Assembly (NCBI GenBank): GCA_024138025.1
Contig: JAMXBD010000065.1
Span: 1,909,501-1,973,500 of the forward strand
Length of the DNA: 64,000 bases
Origin: Combretum micranthum
Taxonomy: Eukaryota; Streptophyta; Magnoliopsida; Myrtales; Combretaceae
Direction of reading: 5' to 3'
This document shows, one piece after another, positions 21,700-33,855 of the stretch (position 1 is the first letter of the stretch; every line of letters starts with the position of its first letter). The notes beneath the pieces are model-generated. The model was given only the letters and a program-made list of their open reading frames with translations. It searched no databases and was not told where the DNA came from. Both the position numbers and the translations under genes were made by a program.

Positions 21700-24300
21700 A
21701 TGAATAAGGCGAAGTTCATACTATACGCTCATGGTAATATTGTGCAAGGGGATGATGGTTTTGGTTATGATAAGCGGCCTATTGCTATGGTCAATATTAG
21801 TAGAAATTCAACATATGAGCAAATAGTGTAGATTATTTGCAATAAACTAAAGGTAAATAGGTGTACACATCGAGTGGAGCTATATCATAGGGTAGCTATT
21901 GAGATAGGATCTACGTTATGATATTTTTAGTGATCGATGATAATGCGGCACAAGAGATGTTGGTATACACAGAAGGCTCAGTGGCTGTTTATGTGCAGAT
22001 ATTGGAAACTGAATTGTCACAGGCACCTGCAGGGGAAATGGGCAATGATAGAAATATTGGGAATCAGGGGTTGGTAGACTCAAACTCTACTCCAGTTCAA
22101 ATAATAGGCAGTGCACAAGTGGAAATAGGTCACTTTGAATTTTGTGGACCTACATCGGCAGGTAGTAATGATATGGATGCTGTGCAAGACTAATCGGTAA
22201 GTGAATCCAGTGACGACTATGATGATGATGAAAATGTTAATGTCGAAGTATTTCGACAACAATATGCCTTGCCCGAGGTACAACGAAGGGGAAATGACTG
22301 GGACAGTTTCGTTCTCCTACTGACGTTGATGCAGTAGAGAGCTCAGCGCCAGTTCCGTTTTTCAATGCTGAAATTGGTAGTGCTTACGCAGATATGATGA
22401 TGAACAGGAAATGAGTGCTGAGAATTGGAGCTTCAGTAATGAATTCAAGGTCGAGATGCGTTTTGAGACCAAAGATCATTTCATACGGGCAGTTAAAATG
22501 TGGCACATAACGAACCAATATAATTTCAAGGTAGTGGATTCGGACCAAGAGCATAGGCAGTGAAATGTACTGATATCCATAACAGAGGTTGTAAGTGGAG
22601 ACTCAGGAGGTGTTATAAGAAACATAGTGGGTGGTTTCACATCATAAATATGAAGGACCTCACACCTGCTTGGATGAAATCACTGGACATGATCTCTAGT
22701 TGGACTCCACCAGCTTGTCAGGGCCATAATATTGGAGATTCGCAATTTTCCAGATGTGAGGGCGAAGGATCTCTAAACGAATATATTAAAGCAGTTCAGG
22801 TATAATGTTCATATCAAGAGAATTTGTGAGGCAAAGAGAAAGGCCATTAAGTAGGTGTATGGAAGTTGGGATGCATCTTATGTGGAGCTCCCACATCTAC
22901 TTAATGCAATTACTGAGGCAAATCCAGGAACAAAGGTTGAGTGGCAAACTCAAGATTCAAATACCGTCGGCCACGTATTCCTAGATAGGCTTTTTTGGGC
23001 ATTTGGTCCTTACATTGAGGCGTTCCACTTCCACTACTGCAGGTATGTATTGTAATCATTGTTAAATTTTGCTTTAGTTGATTGATATTCACCGACTAAG
23101 TTATATACGTTAAATCATTGCAGACTTGTGATGACAATTGATGGTACCTTCCTGTATGGCAAGTACAAGCACAAATTGCTTATCGCGGTGGCAGTAGATG
23201 GGGCAAATCATATAGTCCCATTGGCGTATGCTCTTGTGGATGAGGAGAAGGCGGGAACATAGAGTTGGTTCCTTGCAAACGTGTTGGAACTCATCATCAA
23301 AGACCGATCCAACATTTGCTTGATATCCGACCGACATGCCGGTATCAGGAGTGCGGTCGAAGGTGAGAATGCGGTGTGGCCTAGGGGGTGGCCTTGGTGC
23401 TGGTGTATCAGACATGTTGCCAGCAACTTTAATTCGAAGGCCAAAAGCAAGGAATGTAAAGAAACAATAAAAAGAGCTGCATATCAAGCCCAGAGTCGAA
23501 AGTTCCACGGATATTTTAATGCATCATTCAAAGCAATCCTTGGACAGCACGATATTTTCACAAGTTGCCTCCATGCATGTGGACTTTATCTTACGATGAA
23601 GGTGTTAGATGTGACCAAGGCACAACAAACATGGCAGAGAGTTACAATTCAGTTATTAAAGATGTCAGGTGCTTACCTGTGGCAACATTGGTAAAGAAAA
23701 CATTTTACAATTGTAACTCTATATTTAATAAGCAAAGGTGTGAGCAGTGATGCCATGAGTATAGGTAAGTTGCTACAGAATACGCTGCGAAAAGTTTGAG
23801 AGATGGAATAACATATTTAGTTCCCATAGAGTTACTTGTTTCGATTACCAAGAACGGATATACGAGGTTATAACTGCACCACGTCCAACAATGTATGGTC
23901 AGAAGGGGGACCATATACAAAAAGTGGAGTTAAGATCATGTAGATGTACGTGTAACAAGTGGCAAACATACAGAATTCCATGCTCACATGCGATGGCAGT
24001 GATGGGCACAATGCACATGGATTGTGTTGCCTACGTAGGACAGTGGTACAGGTGGGACCACCAACTAAGATTGTATGGTCGTTCCTTCATTCCTGCAGCC
24101 GATAAGGCAAATTGGACTCATTTGGGCTTAACAAAGTGGCACCCTAATCCAGGACTTATTAGAAAAAGGGGTCGGCCTAGGGAGAAACGATTCCAGAATG
24201 AGATGGACATTCGACAGGGCCCCCGGGGTTATTCATGAGATTGTTGTGGGCAGCAAGGCCACAACATAAGAAGTTGTCCAAATGTGGGATCGGCGGGTAA
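21700..24300 (+). pseudogene. MURA-type transposase pseudogene, MULE A
   Basis: Starts at ATG 21700 (MNKAKFILYAHGNIVQ) and parallels the transposase of copy B domain for domain: N-terminal PB1-like region, MuDR-type zinc DNA-binding region (VKCTDIHNRGCKWRLR), DDE core (VAVDGANHIVPLAYALVDEE, ISDRHAGI, NMAESYNSVIKD), SWIM (CRCTCNKWQTYRIPCSHAM) and a CCHC knuckle. In-frame stops occur at about 21829 (TAG), 22192 (TAA), 22852 (TAG) and 24238 (TGA replacing a knuckle Cys), with several frameshifts between. An intron at about 23043-23123 matches that of copy B. No functional enzyme can be made. Confidence 0.9.
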
Positions 24301-24457
24301 ACTAGTTACGGGGCAATCGATTCGTAGTGGTAATTTTTTATTCTCATATGTTTTTATTACTACCCTAATGAGTCATAATTTAACGTATGTTTGTTTTGCT
24401 TGTTTTTAATCAACATATGTCGACTATAACAACATCTCTATATTTTTCCTTCTCAGA

Positions 24458-26643
24458 TGGATCCAGGACCGATCGATAGCTCATTACTCACCTAATAGCC
24501 TGTACACAGGTCGATTCTAGCTAGGATGGACGGTTAGTTCATTATGTATTTCAGTTATTGCAGATTTGATGGTTAAGGTGATATTGGTCTTTAATAAAGG
24601 TGATAACTTTACTGTAGGAGCATGAGGTGTTGCATTGTCGGTGCAGAGAGGCGAGGCTTAGCGCGACTAGCTGGCGTACCTACAGAGGTTTGTAAGCGAC
24701 TGGTGATTCTGTCTCAGGCAGGGTTCATAGGGGCCGCCAGATGCTTTTCATTCAGTGGATTGACATCTCCTTACCTTTGGTCGAGAGGTGGCGACCAGAG
24801 ACGCATACATTCATAATGACCACGAGGAATGGTCTGTGACCTTACAGGTTGTTGCTGTCCTACGGCACCCGTAGATAGATTGGCAGTTAGTTATGAGCAC
24901 GGCTAAGCTGGATTAGCCTGATTTATGCGAGTTGCTAGGACTCCGGCCCGAGCCCGACGTTGACATGGATGGTGGTCGCCTGAAGATGTTGTGGTTGGAT
25001 AGCCACTTCACCGACCTACCTGATTTTGCCGATGATTTGATGATCAAATGCCACGCTAGGGTATACATTTTGCTGCTACTTGAGGGATTTATTGTCTCAG
25101 ACAAGTCCTCTAATTACGTCCATTTTATGTACCTTCAGCTGCTCCGAGACTTTGAGACGGCTGGGCAGCACGCGTGTGGGGAGCAGCCTATTTGGCTTGG
25201 CTATACAGGCAACTATGCTTGGCTTCCCATGTCGACATGAGGGACATGGCAGGACCGTTAGTTGTCCTACAGATATGGACATGGGAGCACTTCTCCCATA
25301 TTGCCCCAATTCGTCGATTGCACACATTAGTTACCGCGGGCCGCCCACTCATCAGCCATTGGGGTGCGACTTTTGACGTGACCCGAGTATCTACTCATCT
25401 ACTGATTGAGTACCGTGCTTTTTCGATCGACAGACGGCGCATCAGGTATGATATCCGTTCCCTCCTATACCTCAATTGATTTCTAGTGTGTTGTACTCTT
25501 AAATTGCTATAATTCGATTGTTTATTTACATAATATTTCACTTTTCCTAATGCATCAGGTGGTGTGGGACTCCTATAGTTCGATCTTGCTCTCCCTGCCT
25601 CCATACTACCTAGCGGGTAGCGATGTTTGGCGTGCACGGGTCCCACTGGTTTGCTTATACCTAGTCGAGCACTACTACCCTGACAGAGTGCTTAGACAGT
25701 TTGGTGGCTTCTAGGGGATCCCAGCCCTCCCTGCTAACATGAGACCCCTCCATGAGATTGACATGAGAGGACGTTCCGAGTGGAACTGGTAGGTCGAGCA
25801 CGCCAAGTGGATAGCTGAGTGGGATGCTCGGCGTGATTGTATAGTTGAGCTGCCAGATTTGCTGCTGGGATATCTGATGATTACTTCCAGTGGTATCATG
25901 CGATCACCCGACGCTGGATCGGTCGCACGGGAGCTATCATACGATACATGGTAAGATCACTGTCTCTATAAGCTTTATATGGACATGTACTGACTTGGCA
26001 GCTACTCACCGATATATTTTTTTGCTATTACTCGCAGGCTGATTTCATTTATAGCATCTAGACATGCCCCAGAGCTCACTCCATCCACTGCACGAGATGT
26101 CTGTCGTGTGGTGGAAGAGTTTATGCGGTTGAACTTTAATGATCCAGTGCCACCAGCTCCACCATCAGTAGCAGCACAGGGTGACCCACAGTCTCATACC
26201 GTACAGAGACGACAGCCTCCTAGAGAGAGGCGTGGGCGGGGACGGGAGCGGGTTGGGGACGATCTCGAGCACCAGGTATTCAGATCAGAGATGAGCTTGA
26301 GCCATTCGATCTACCTTCACTTGATGAGGGTGGTCCTTCCCAGCTCATTCAAGACGAGGCTGGCCAGTCATCGACATCTTACTATATGGGGGACACTCCC
26401 ATGCCAGACCCATCATACACTGAGTTCCATACTCCCTTGGCTCCACAGAAGAGACGACCATCGCCATCACATGATATGGGGGAGGGCCTCACACGGGTCG
26501 AGCAAGACCCTGTCCTATTCCATCAGTACAGTGCTGCTACTGGAGATGAGGATGCTGCATTTACAGAGATTGTTCAATCTACACAGCATCCTCATCTGCG
26601 TACCTCATTACCTAGGACGTACGTGAGGCGGGGTAGAGGTTGA
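24458..26643 (+). pseudogene. plant mobile domain (PMD) pseudogene, MULE A
   Basis: The acceptor tctcag lies immediately before ATG 24458, and the frame starts MDPGPIDSSLLT and hits TAA within 15 codons. Downstream are decayed PMD blocks: LPDFADDLMIKCHARVYILL, LVVLQIWTWEHFSHIAPIRR, LISHWGATFDVTRVSTHLLI, YYPDRVLRQFGGF and WNW-VEHAKWIAEWDARRD. Exon-intron positions match the gene in copy B. Stops and indels are frequent, and the Arg/Gly tail ends early at 26643. Confidence 0.85.
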
Positions 26644-27034
26644 GAACGAGGGAGGGGGGACACACATCAGCAGCAGTAGTAGAGGATAGATTTTTTTTTT
26701 TTTTATTGTTGCATATAGCTTTGTTACTTTTTGGTATTATTCTTGTATGTAGATTGTACTCCTTTTCTCTTGTACATTTTAAAGAACAATCAATCAGCAT
26801 TTCATTTCATATTATGTGTTACGAGTCTACAAATTCCCATATTTTGATTGTACTGTGCTGAGAAACAATCACAATACCGCTGTGATTGAATGATGCGGAT
26901 TGGGATTGAGAACATGTGTTTAGGCGGAATAATATTATAGCTGTGTTGTATTTGGATTGGGGTTTGGGAATACTACAGTTTCTTTGTCCTCTAACCACGG
27001 TGGAGCATGGTTAATGGCTCGTATAGCTATTTAT

Positions 27035-27092
27035 ATCTCTTCGCGAGACGAGGTCATTATGGAATGAGACTTCGTCTTTCGAAGAGACGAAG
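27035..27092. repeat. palindrome array, right TIR of MULE A (decayed)
   Basis: Two decayed units: ATCTCTTCGCGAGACGAGG near 27035-27053, and one at 27070-27092 with arms CTTCGTCTTTC and AAGAGACGAAG around G. In the second unit the outer C-G step has become T-A on both arms (CTTCG / CGAAG), which keeps its outer pairing. Confidence 0.75.
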
Positions 27093-27272
27093 CCATGTTG
27101 CCTAAAATCGAGAATAATTTTTTTCCGATGACATTTTCGTAATTAATTTAAAAAATATTAATATTTTATTCCTTTTCCCACCAATGATAGAAACAAAAAT
27201 GCCTATCTATCATAGTACTTAATGACATCCCTTCTTATTGTCTATATATGCTCATCTTATGGCATTTTCCTT

Positions 27273-27847
27273 GGGAATAGGAAATTAACATTATTAATTT
27301 TTAAAAAAATTATAAAAATGCCAATGAAACAAAAGTAATTTAAATTTTAAGCAAGTTAAACTCGTCTCTTTGACAAAAGAAATCATAAATGATTGACCGC
27401 TTTTATTAAAGAAACAAGGTTAAACATTCATTTATTTTTAATAGTTGAACCAAAATACAAACAACACACTCCACGCTCATCCAGCCACCTACCACACCAA
27501 CACCAAAAACAGAAACTCCAAAACCAAATCACCACCATCCCATCATCCAAGTGGTTGAGCTGTTGAGGGGACTAAACGATTTCCAGTCCACCTCCTTTAA
27601 GCTTTATAATTCATTTGACAGATATCAACTTGCTAGAAGCAAAGGGAAGACTGGAGAGAGTCGTCATTGTTTTGATGATGTTTTGGCCAAACCCATCAAT
27701 TCAACAGACAAGAAAACTAATGAAAAAACGAAATTAATCACTTAATACCTCATCTTTTTAAGAAACGAGTTCGAATTACGTAAAATTAGGATACAATAAC
27801 ATTTTTTTAATTATTTTTAAAATTAATTATAGTGATTTCCTTTAACC
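27273..27847. mobile_element. short non-autonomous MULE (copy C), family of A and B
   Basis: A perfect 9-bp duplication, attttcctt, flanks it (27264-27272 and 27848-27856). The left end reads GGGAATAGGAAATTAACATT and the right end inward GGTTAAAGGAAATCACTATA, both aligning to the TIRs of copies A and B and followed by ATGCCA/AATG-type spacers. Degenerate palindrome traces persist, with CTCGTCTCTTTG at about 27361 and ACCTCATCTTTTTAAGAAACGAG at 27746-27768 (shown here as one decayed unit). The 575-bp element has no transposase. It sits about 330 bp beyond the UBC stop codon. Confidence 0.8.
27440..27745 (+). other. gene-like interior of MULE C, origin unknown
   Basis: The interior does not match copies A or B. 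It starts with a C-rich, 5'-UTR-like stretch (cacaccaacaccaaaaac) followed by a frame reading VVELLRGLNDFQSTSFKLY, then NSFDRYQLARSKGKTGESRH and CFDDVLAKP. This composition resembles captured coding sequence, but I do not recognise the family. It ends in TAA at 27745 as the right TIR begins. Confidence 0.4.
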
Positions 27848-27856
27848 ATTTTCCTT

Positions 27857-28187
27857 GACCGTTGCATAAATGCCATCAAAAAAGAAATAAAATAAAATAA
27901 ATTACATTAAAATAGACTAGATTAAACAAAAGACAAACCCAACATGCAAAAGTCAAGAAGTCTTCTTCCATTCAAAATGGCAATAGGAATCACTAACTGT
28001 ACATTAGAAGTTGCCCTATCAAAAATTAAAGGCACATCTGACCATGCATCATGGCAGTGCTTCCAACAGACTTCTGTATTTTGTTTCAAATTTGGTGAAG
28101 GTTACGCAAAATAAGTCCATCGCTTTCGATAGACCATCCTTAAATTCCTGCCGGACTTCAACCTGGTTATCAACCTGTTTTTCTGGG
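27857..28187 (-). other. UBC 3' region
   Basis: Contains the frame-shifted continuation of the UBC C-terminus (to 28049) and then the presumed 3' UTR. AT-rich stretches such as aaataaaataaaataaa (27885-27901), read on the minus strand as TTTATTTTATTT, lie beyond. No unrelated gene seen. Confidence 0.45.
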
Positions 28188-31100
28188 TCAGCATCGTCTG
28201 CAACTTCTTGGGGCATGGATCCTATAGGTGCCTGCTTTGTATGCTTTACATGCAGCGAGAATAACTTCAATCCTATCGCGAAAATGTACAGCAACAAGCT
28301 CCTCAAAATGCTGCAAACAGACATTCACATGTTAATTTTAGCCGCAAATCAGCCCAAGTGCAGTCACCCGTATACCACGCTTAACATATTTTTGCAATAG
28401 TCATCATCTATATAATGAAAGCAATGACACATGCTTTATACTGGTATTTAAATTCCAGCTGAAACGATTAAGTATGATCATGCTATAAAGCACCAAAATC
28501 ATGAAATATTGACATGTAATGGGGTTCTCCCACAGTGATGCCTACATCATTAGAATACATGTAACTAAATTTCCAGGACCTAAAGTACACTTCCTTTGGT
28601 GCTCCTGGGCACTAACCAGCTTCTCTGGAAAGTTGGTGCAGATCAGATATTAAAATGGAAAGAGAGTAAAATTATATCCAATTATTATACCATAATATGA
28701 GCAGACGATGTACCCGCGATATTTGTGTAAATAAAACAACCCAACATATATAAATTAAATAGATTTATTATTTTGACAGGTTGAAAGAAGACAACCTTAA
28801 TTAGTCCTAGAAATTAAAAAATTAATTACAAATCATAATTACAATTGTATTTTCCACAGGTAACTTCTTCATGTTAGGTAACTATCATGCATAAATATGA
28901 TATCAGATATTTAGATTGGTATATAAAGATACATGCTTAGGTTAAAATATACTAAACAATGAAAAAATATCTATTCAATCACTATTTAATTAAATTCAAA
29001 TCCTATTTAATTTCACGATTTTAGGACACCAAAAATATTTTATTCAACCCCTATTTAATTCTATTGAAAACACTTTAATTTCATAATTTCAAAAATACCA
29101 AAAATATTTTACGCTTATATACTAAAAAAAAAAAAGACTATCTTTTTAACCCTTATTTAATTATATTCAAACCCTATTTAATTTTCATGATTTTAGGGAT
29201 ATAAAAATATTTTATGCCTATATGCTAAAAACATTATATTAAAAATATTTACACTAAAAATATTTATACTAAAGACACAAAGAGGGAGGTTTTGCTTTAA
29301 TGGTATAGATAACCCACGCATAAGTTGATAACATGATGCTGAATGAAAAAGAAATTCAAGAAGGATTGCATAACATGTGCACATTGCAGTTGATAACATA
29401 AAGATACAGCTAATCATCGACAAAGGAAATGGCTTTAACAGTACCTTTGGTGGCTTGTTCAAAGTATAAACCATAGTCTTCAAGGATAAAATAAATACAT
29501 CCTCATTGTATTTTGTGGATTGCTTCTCCCCTTCCAAACCTGTATATCTTGATTCATACCCAGGCTCATTGAAAAAGGGCTTTGCATTTAGAATCAGAGC
29601 CTGTATAGAGACCAAAACTTGTAGCATGGTTGACTTGTTAGAAATCCAGTTCTCAAACTTCTCATCACCAGGCCAGGTGCCCAACAAACTGAGGCAAACT
29701 TTACCACATTTGTACAAGTTTGGGTTCAATCGCAGCCCACCTGAATAATAGTGCACTTTCTGCCAGAAAAATACAGACTCCAGTTTCCACTTGCTTTAGA
29801 AATATGGAAAAGAAAATTAGAATATGTTAGGTGAAGTATGTCACATACCGGAGGCTCAGAGGGATAGTTGGTTGGGAAAATACAATCAAAGAAGAAAAGA
29901 CCATCATGATAGGGTGTCTCTGAAGGACCTATAATTACAGCTCTTAATAGATCAATCCTTGCTTCATATGTCCTCACAAATATTGTGTCTGCATAAGGAA
30001 TTTTAATCATAGACCACTCTAATATAATGAAAATCAAAAAAGAATATTCAACTGAATGATTGGCAAAAATCAAATTTTGTCCACCCTTTTCTTTGAGTAT
30101 GTGTTTATCCTAAATCTCTCTGAAAGTACAATTTAGCCTAAGGAACACAAACCTGGTAAATTTTTCTCCAGTATTTTCCATTCATCTTGGATCCTCTTTG
30201 ACCAATCTTTTGGAGGCTGTAGAAGATCGAAGGAAAACCAACAAGTCAAAAAATGAGCAATGCTAGGCAAGATAGAGTTGCACATGAGAATTTGAATCAC
30301 CTTATGATCAACAAAGCCCTGGCTACAGAAGTAATGATCAGAAAAATCCTCTACAATATCAAAATTCTTGAAGTTGTAAGACATTTGCATTGATTTGCCT
30401 CCTCCATTCATGTTAACCTTTCTGTCAGGTAAAGCAGAGGTGCTTGCATTTTCTATAGTGCTTTTAGAATCTTTCAACCAAGGGAATGAAGCCTCCACCC
30501 CAGGAGGAAGATCAATGTCATCATATTTGTTCTCAATACTACCGACTTTCATATCATAGTCATCCAAAAGATCATCTCCATCATAGTCAGAGTTGTTATC
30601 AACATTATCACAATCATTATCATCTTCATCATCAATCAGATAGCAATCTCCAGTATCGTCAAGAAAATCCACCTCAGATACAGAACTATCCAGGTTATTT
30701 GAACTACTGGATGCAGAATTCAAGACCTTAAAAAGGCAGGCATCTATCCATTAGGTCATTACTAAGGAAATTAAATCTGCAATTTAATTTTGAAAAAAAA
30801 ATAATACAAAATAAAGAAAAAAAATGTTGAAATGAAGACAAACGAAAATTTACAAGATGAAATTGACATAAAAATTTGACCACATCTCCTGGAGACTATT
30901 GCCACACCCCTCTTAATGTTAATGTGCATGCATTTTCTGTACTGACCATCAAAATGCAGAAGTGATTATGGGTCTGTTTGTTTCGTCTGTGTGCAGATGA
31001 CACATAGACGTTTTCAAATAGACTGTTTATCGAGAAATAATTACAGATGAAAAACAGATAATTTTACTCATAAATAAATCAAACAAACCAGATACAGATC

Positions 31101-32720
31101 AGAAACAGATAAAATACAAATGTTGATAGATACAAATACAAATATAATACAGATGAAAAACATACCATCTAAATAGAACCTATATCATATCCAAGGGTGT
31201 GCTTAGGGAAAAATGTTTTCCGGACTTATTTCAACGTTTGTTATAGTTAAACCTTTAAATTGTCAAATATCATCAAAGTAACTTCATAGTTTGTCCTAGT
31301 GACTTTGAGTGGCAGCTAATGATGGGAGGCAAGGATCATCATTGATGCTTGGTGATGGTGGTAAACCATTGTTTTAAATGGCAATGTAAAAATGGGCTTA
31401 TAAAAAAACAGCTCATTTTCCTCATAACTTGTATAATCTCCATGGTTGCTAACCACCACCACCAGATATATAGCCAATCACTGCCAACACCTTCTATTAT
31501 CTCTTAGCGGTACAAGCTACTAATATTTGTAACCTCTTAAGACTAATGTGATAATTTTTTACAATTACTGAGCTTTGATCAAAACTGAAAATTTTAAAAT
31601 AATATTTTCTGTGGAACATTTAATTTTAATGCCAAAGAGCAGAAAAGGGAGGGAGGGGGGGTGCGGGGGTGGGGGAAGAAAAGAAAGAAGATGATGGGTG
31701 GGTTTACACAGGAAACAATGAGACATACCAGCATCATTGCAGGAAAAAAATAAAAAATAGAGAAGAAGAAGAAAAAGATAAAAATTAGAGAAGATAACAA
31801 TTGACAGCTATAATGGTTATGTATTCTATCTTGAAAGTTCATAATAGAAGGAAAAGGTATACATTTCTTCAAAGAGGATAACAATCTACATCCTTTCTTT
31901 TATTTAGTTTCACCAATCATCATTGGTAGCGTTTAGCATAGAAAGTGAGACAGCAAAGTACAGATGATAAACAAACCATTTCCTCTTTCAAAACATATCA
32001 TTTTTACTATTTTTTTTTTTTTTCCTCTTTTGCATTTCTCATTAACTTCATTAATAGTAGACTCACCACCACATGCGGCTATGTTGCTTCTTACTATCAT
32101 TTACTGCTGCAAGCCATTAGTTATGAAAAATCACCACAATAATAACCCCAAAGCATTTTCTGCGAAACCATTGCACCCTCAATTTCTGTTAAGCTACGGA
32201 ATATACTAGACACCACTGTGTTTGGCAATGATAAAAACTGCACATGCATAAGCAAATCAACAGGAAAATTATGGGTGGGTACCTAAAATAAAAGTGGAAA
32301 AGAAGAGAAATGGGGAGAAACCGCTGGAATTCTAATGTCTATTGGTTTCTCCCCACTTTTGCAGAGAAAGCAAAGTAAACAGACGGAAGTGACCCAAAAT
32401 TTCAGAGATATTCCTAAAAACAAAACAAAATATACAAAGTAATGATGTTTTAGTCTATCCGTAACAATCTGTCATCCGATTTCCTTCCATTTCTATCATA
32501 ATGATCCAAACAAGAAATTAAATCTTTCTTTACATTACAAAGAGGGCACGAGTACCGGTCGCGCCCTCAAATCAAATTAAACATAAAAAAAAAAAAAAAA
32601 AACCTTATTTCCATACAAAACCCTTATGTGCGATCACACCCTAAGAATTAACAAAATAGGCTTCAATAAACCCTTCCCAACAAGTAATTTAACAAATGAT
32701 CCCCTTCTCTCCATACTGTT

Positions 32721-32765
<45 letters not shown>

Positions 32766-33139
32766 ATTATTCCCAAGTTCTAAGAATTTAACACCTACAA
32801 CAAACTCTTCACACCAGACAATTCACCAAAAGCCCTCCTTCACTCCAGACTCTCTCTCTCTCTCTCTTCTATATATACATACATACATACATACACACAC
32901 GTGAAGATTAAAAGTAGAATCAGAAAGCAAAATCACAAACAAACAGATGAAAATTACACAAAAACTAAAAGAGAAGATCAATCTTATCAACTGAGTCAAG
33001 AAATCACAGATCGAGAACCAAGATCATACAATAATTGATAATGTCGAATTACGTAAAATACCTCACTCGACTTGAGTTTCTGTGTGATCGAGTGACTCAA
33101 CGCCTGAGAACTCAGTCCACTACCCACATTAACATCCAT
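28188..33139 (-). CDS. ubiquitin-conjugating enzyme E2, UBC25/26-like, 6 exons
   Basis: Exons, transcribed leftward: 33139-33062, 30726-30301, 30216-30153, 29988-29849, 29759-29445 and 28310-28188, all GT-AG and in frame, giving about 381 residues. Exon 1 starts MDVNVGSGLSSQALSH. Exon 2 is acidic, with PPGVEASFPWL and DIVEDFSDHYF typical of the long-N-terminus E2 group. The UBC fold follows: PPKDWSKRIQDEWKILEK, TIFVRTYEARIDLLRAVIIG, TPYHDGLFFFDCIFPTNYP and GGLRLNPNLYKCGKVCLSLL, with the catalytic Cys in GKVCLSLL and the family's GTW after it. E2s of this group pass ubiquitin from E1 to substrates. The last exon appears frameshifted: after LAACKAYKAG the expected frame is lost and a stop follows 15 codons later, while the other frame continues to 28049 with plausible C-terminal residues. 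The symbol is withheld because UBC25 and UBC26 are not separable here. Confidence 0.88.
28970..29230. repeat. AT-rich tandem repeat in UBC intron 5
   Basis: Three imperfect copies of a block containing CCTATTTAATT, then ATGATTTTAGG-like sequence, then AAAAATATTTTA lie at about 28975-29040, 29041-29112 and 29150-29215. The spacing is irregular (about 70-105 bp). No coding content. Confidence 0.65.
30968..31195. mobile_element. possible MITE (GGGTCTGTTTG type)
   Basis: Starts GGGTCTGTTTGTTTCGTCTG and is full of CAGATGAAAAACAG-like repeats. An inward-facing TAGGTTCTATTT occurs at the other edge. A block around 31000-31035 (TTATCGAGAAATAATTACAG) is inverted-related to 50655-50715, suggesting a shared family. 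No convincing target duplication found. Confidence 0.35.
32720..32764. repeat. (CT)n microsatellite
   Basis: About 22 dinucleotide units, with one break at 32730/32731, in UBC intron 1. Further CT runs occur at 32852-32868. Confidence 0.95.
33062..33139 (-). CDS. UBC25/26-like first exon
   Basis: This 78-bp exon begins at ATG (33139-33137) with MDVNVGSG and ends KLKSSE before donor gtattt. Phase 0 joins directly to VLNSASSSSNNLDSS of exon 2 across a 2.3-kb intron. Support is indirect: correct splice sites, kept frame, the only good ATG between the TATA-like site and exon 2, and a pyrimidine-rich leader upstream. Confidence 0.75.
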
Positions 33140-33330
33140 CACGACGACGATCACCTAGAGACAGGGGGAGATATACAACTAGAGAGAGAAAGTGAGAGTG
33201 TTCTTGTACGATCGCAACTATACATGCAATGGATTAAATAAAACCCTAATTCACTGATGTATGTGCAGAGTGAGAGAGAGATGGAGGGGAGAGAGAGAGA
33301 GATTCGCGCTTTATAAGGCAAGTTTCTCTC
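33140..33330 (-). promoter_or_regulatory. UBC core promoter and 5' leader
   Basis: On the minus strand TTATAAAG at about 33317-33309 is a good TATA box, about 170 bp before the ATG. Transcription starting roughly 30 bp downstream would give a leader of about 140 nt. That leader holds CT-rich runs, common in plant 5' UTRs, and the gene-like phrase tagggttttat. Confidence 0.6.
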
Positions 33331-33855
33331 TTTCACAGTGGACGCTTGGTAGAGTAGGGAAGAAGGCTGAGGAGTGTTACGGTGTTACGCGGGATCACAG
33401 AGATTGCCACGTGTTTCGATGTCATTGTGTATTCGTAGGTTTAGGATGCTACGGACCAATCAGGTGCCAGTGGGAGTTGGTTTTGTGATGTAATCTGACG
33501 TGTGAGATGATTCCGCTCGGCTGAGAATTTTAGATTTTTCAGATAAGAATTACCCTGAAATTTCCTGATCTTTGATTTTGACTTGATAATATATAATGTC
33601 ATCTAGGAATTTCCGCGGAAACGATGCATTTGGTTAAATTTACCATTTCTAATCGAATCCCGTTTTTGGCAATACATCAAATCAAAGGGAAAAGGTAATT
33701 AATATTATTATTTTTAAAAAATATATAAAAGTATCATTACACAAAATTAATTCATAAAGCATGTTAATAGGGAAAAGGAAAAAATATTATTAAAATTAAA
33801 AAAAATTACGAAAATGCCACTGGGACGAATTTAATCCCAGAAATAGGCAACACGG

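Larger units (their letters stand above)
20830..27179 (+). mobile_element. MULE copy A, MURA plus PMD genes, decayed
   Basis: A 6350-bp Mutator-like element with a perfect 9-bp target duplication, accaatgat, at 20821-20829 and 27180-27188. TIRs begin GGGAAAAGGAATAAAATAT on both ends and continue for about 130 bp, including palindromic units. Inside, in order on the plus strand, are a pseudogenised MURA transposase gene and a pseudogenised plant-mobile-domain gene. Layout and sequence match copy B at 33770-40411, but stop codons and indels are scattered throughout, so it is the older insertion or has decayed longer. It separates TPC1 from the UBC gene. Confidence 0.93.
30727..33061 (-). other. 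UBC intron 1
   Basis: A 2.3-kb intron between exons 1 and 2. It contains a possible MITE at 30968-31195, a G-rich run near 31648-31675, poly(T)/poly(A) runs and CT microsatellites. No additional exon was recognised on either strand. Confidence 0.55.

Noticed and set aside
22910..23508. Minus-strand frames of 60-132 codons within MULE A
   Set aside because: Shadows of the transposase core; the plus strand carries the recognisable domains.
30486..30731. His-rich plus-strand frame
   Set aside because: Antisense shadow of the acidic Asp-rich exon 2 of the UBC gene.
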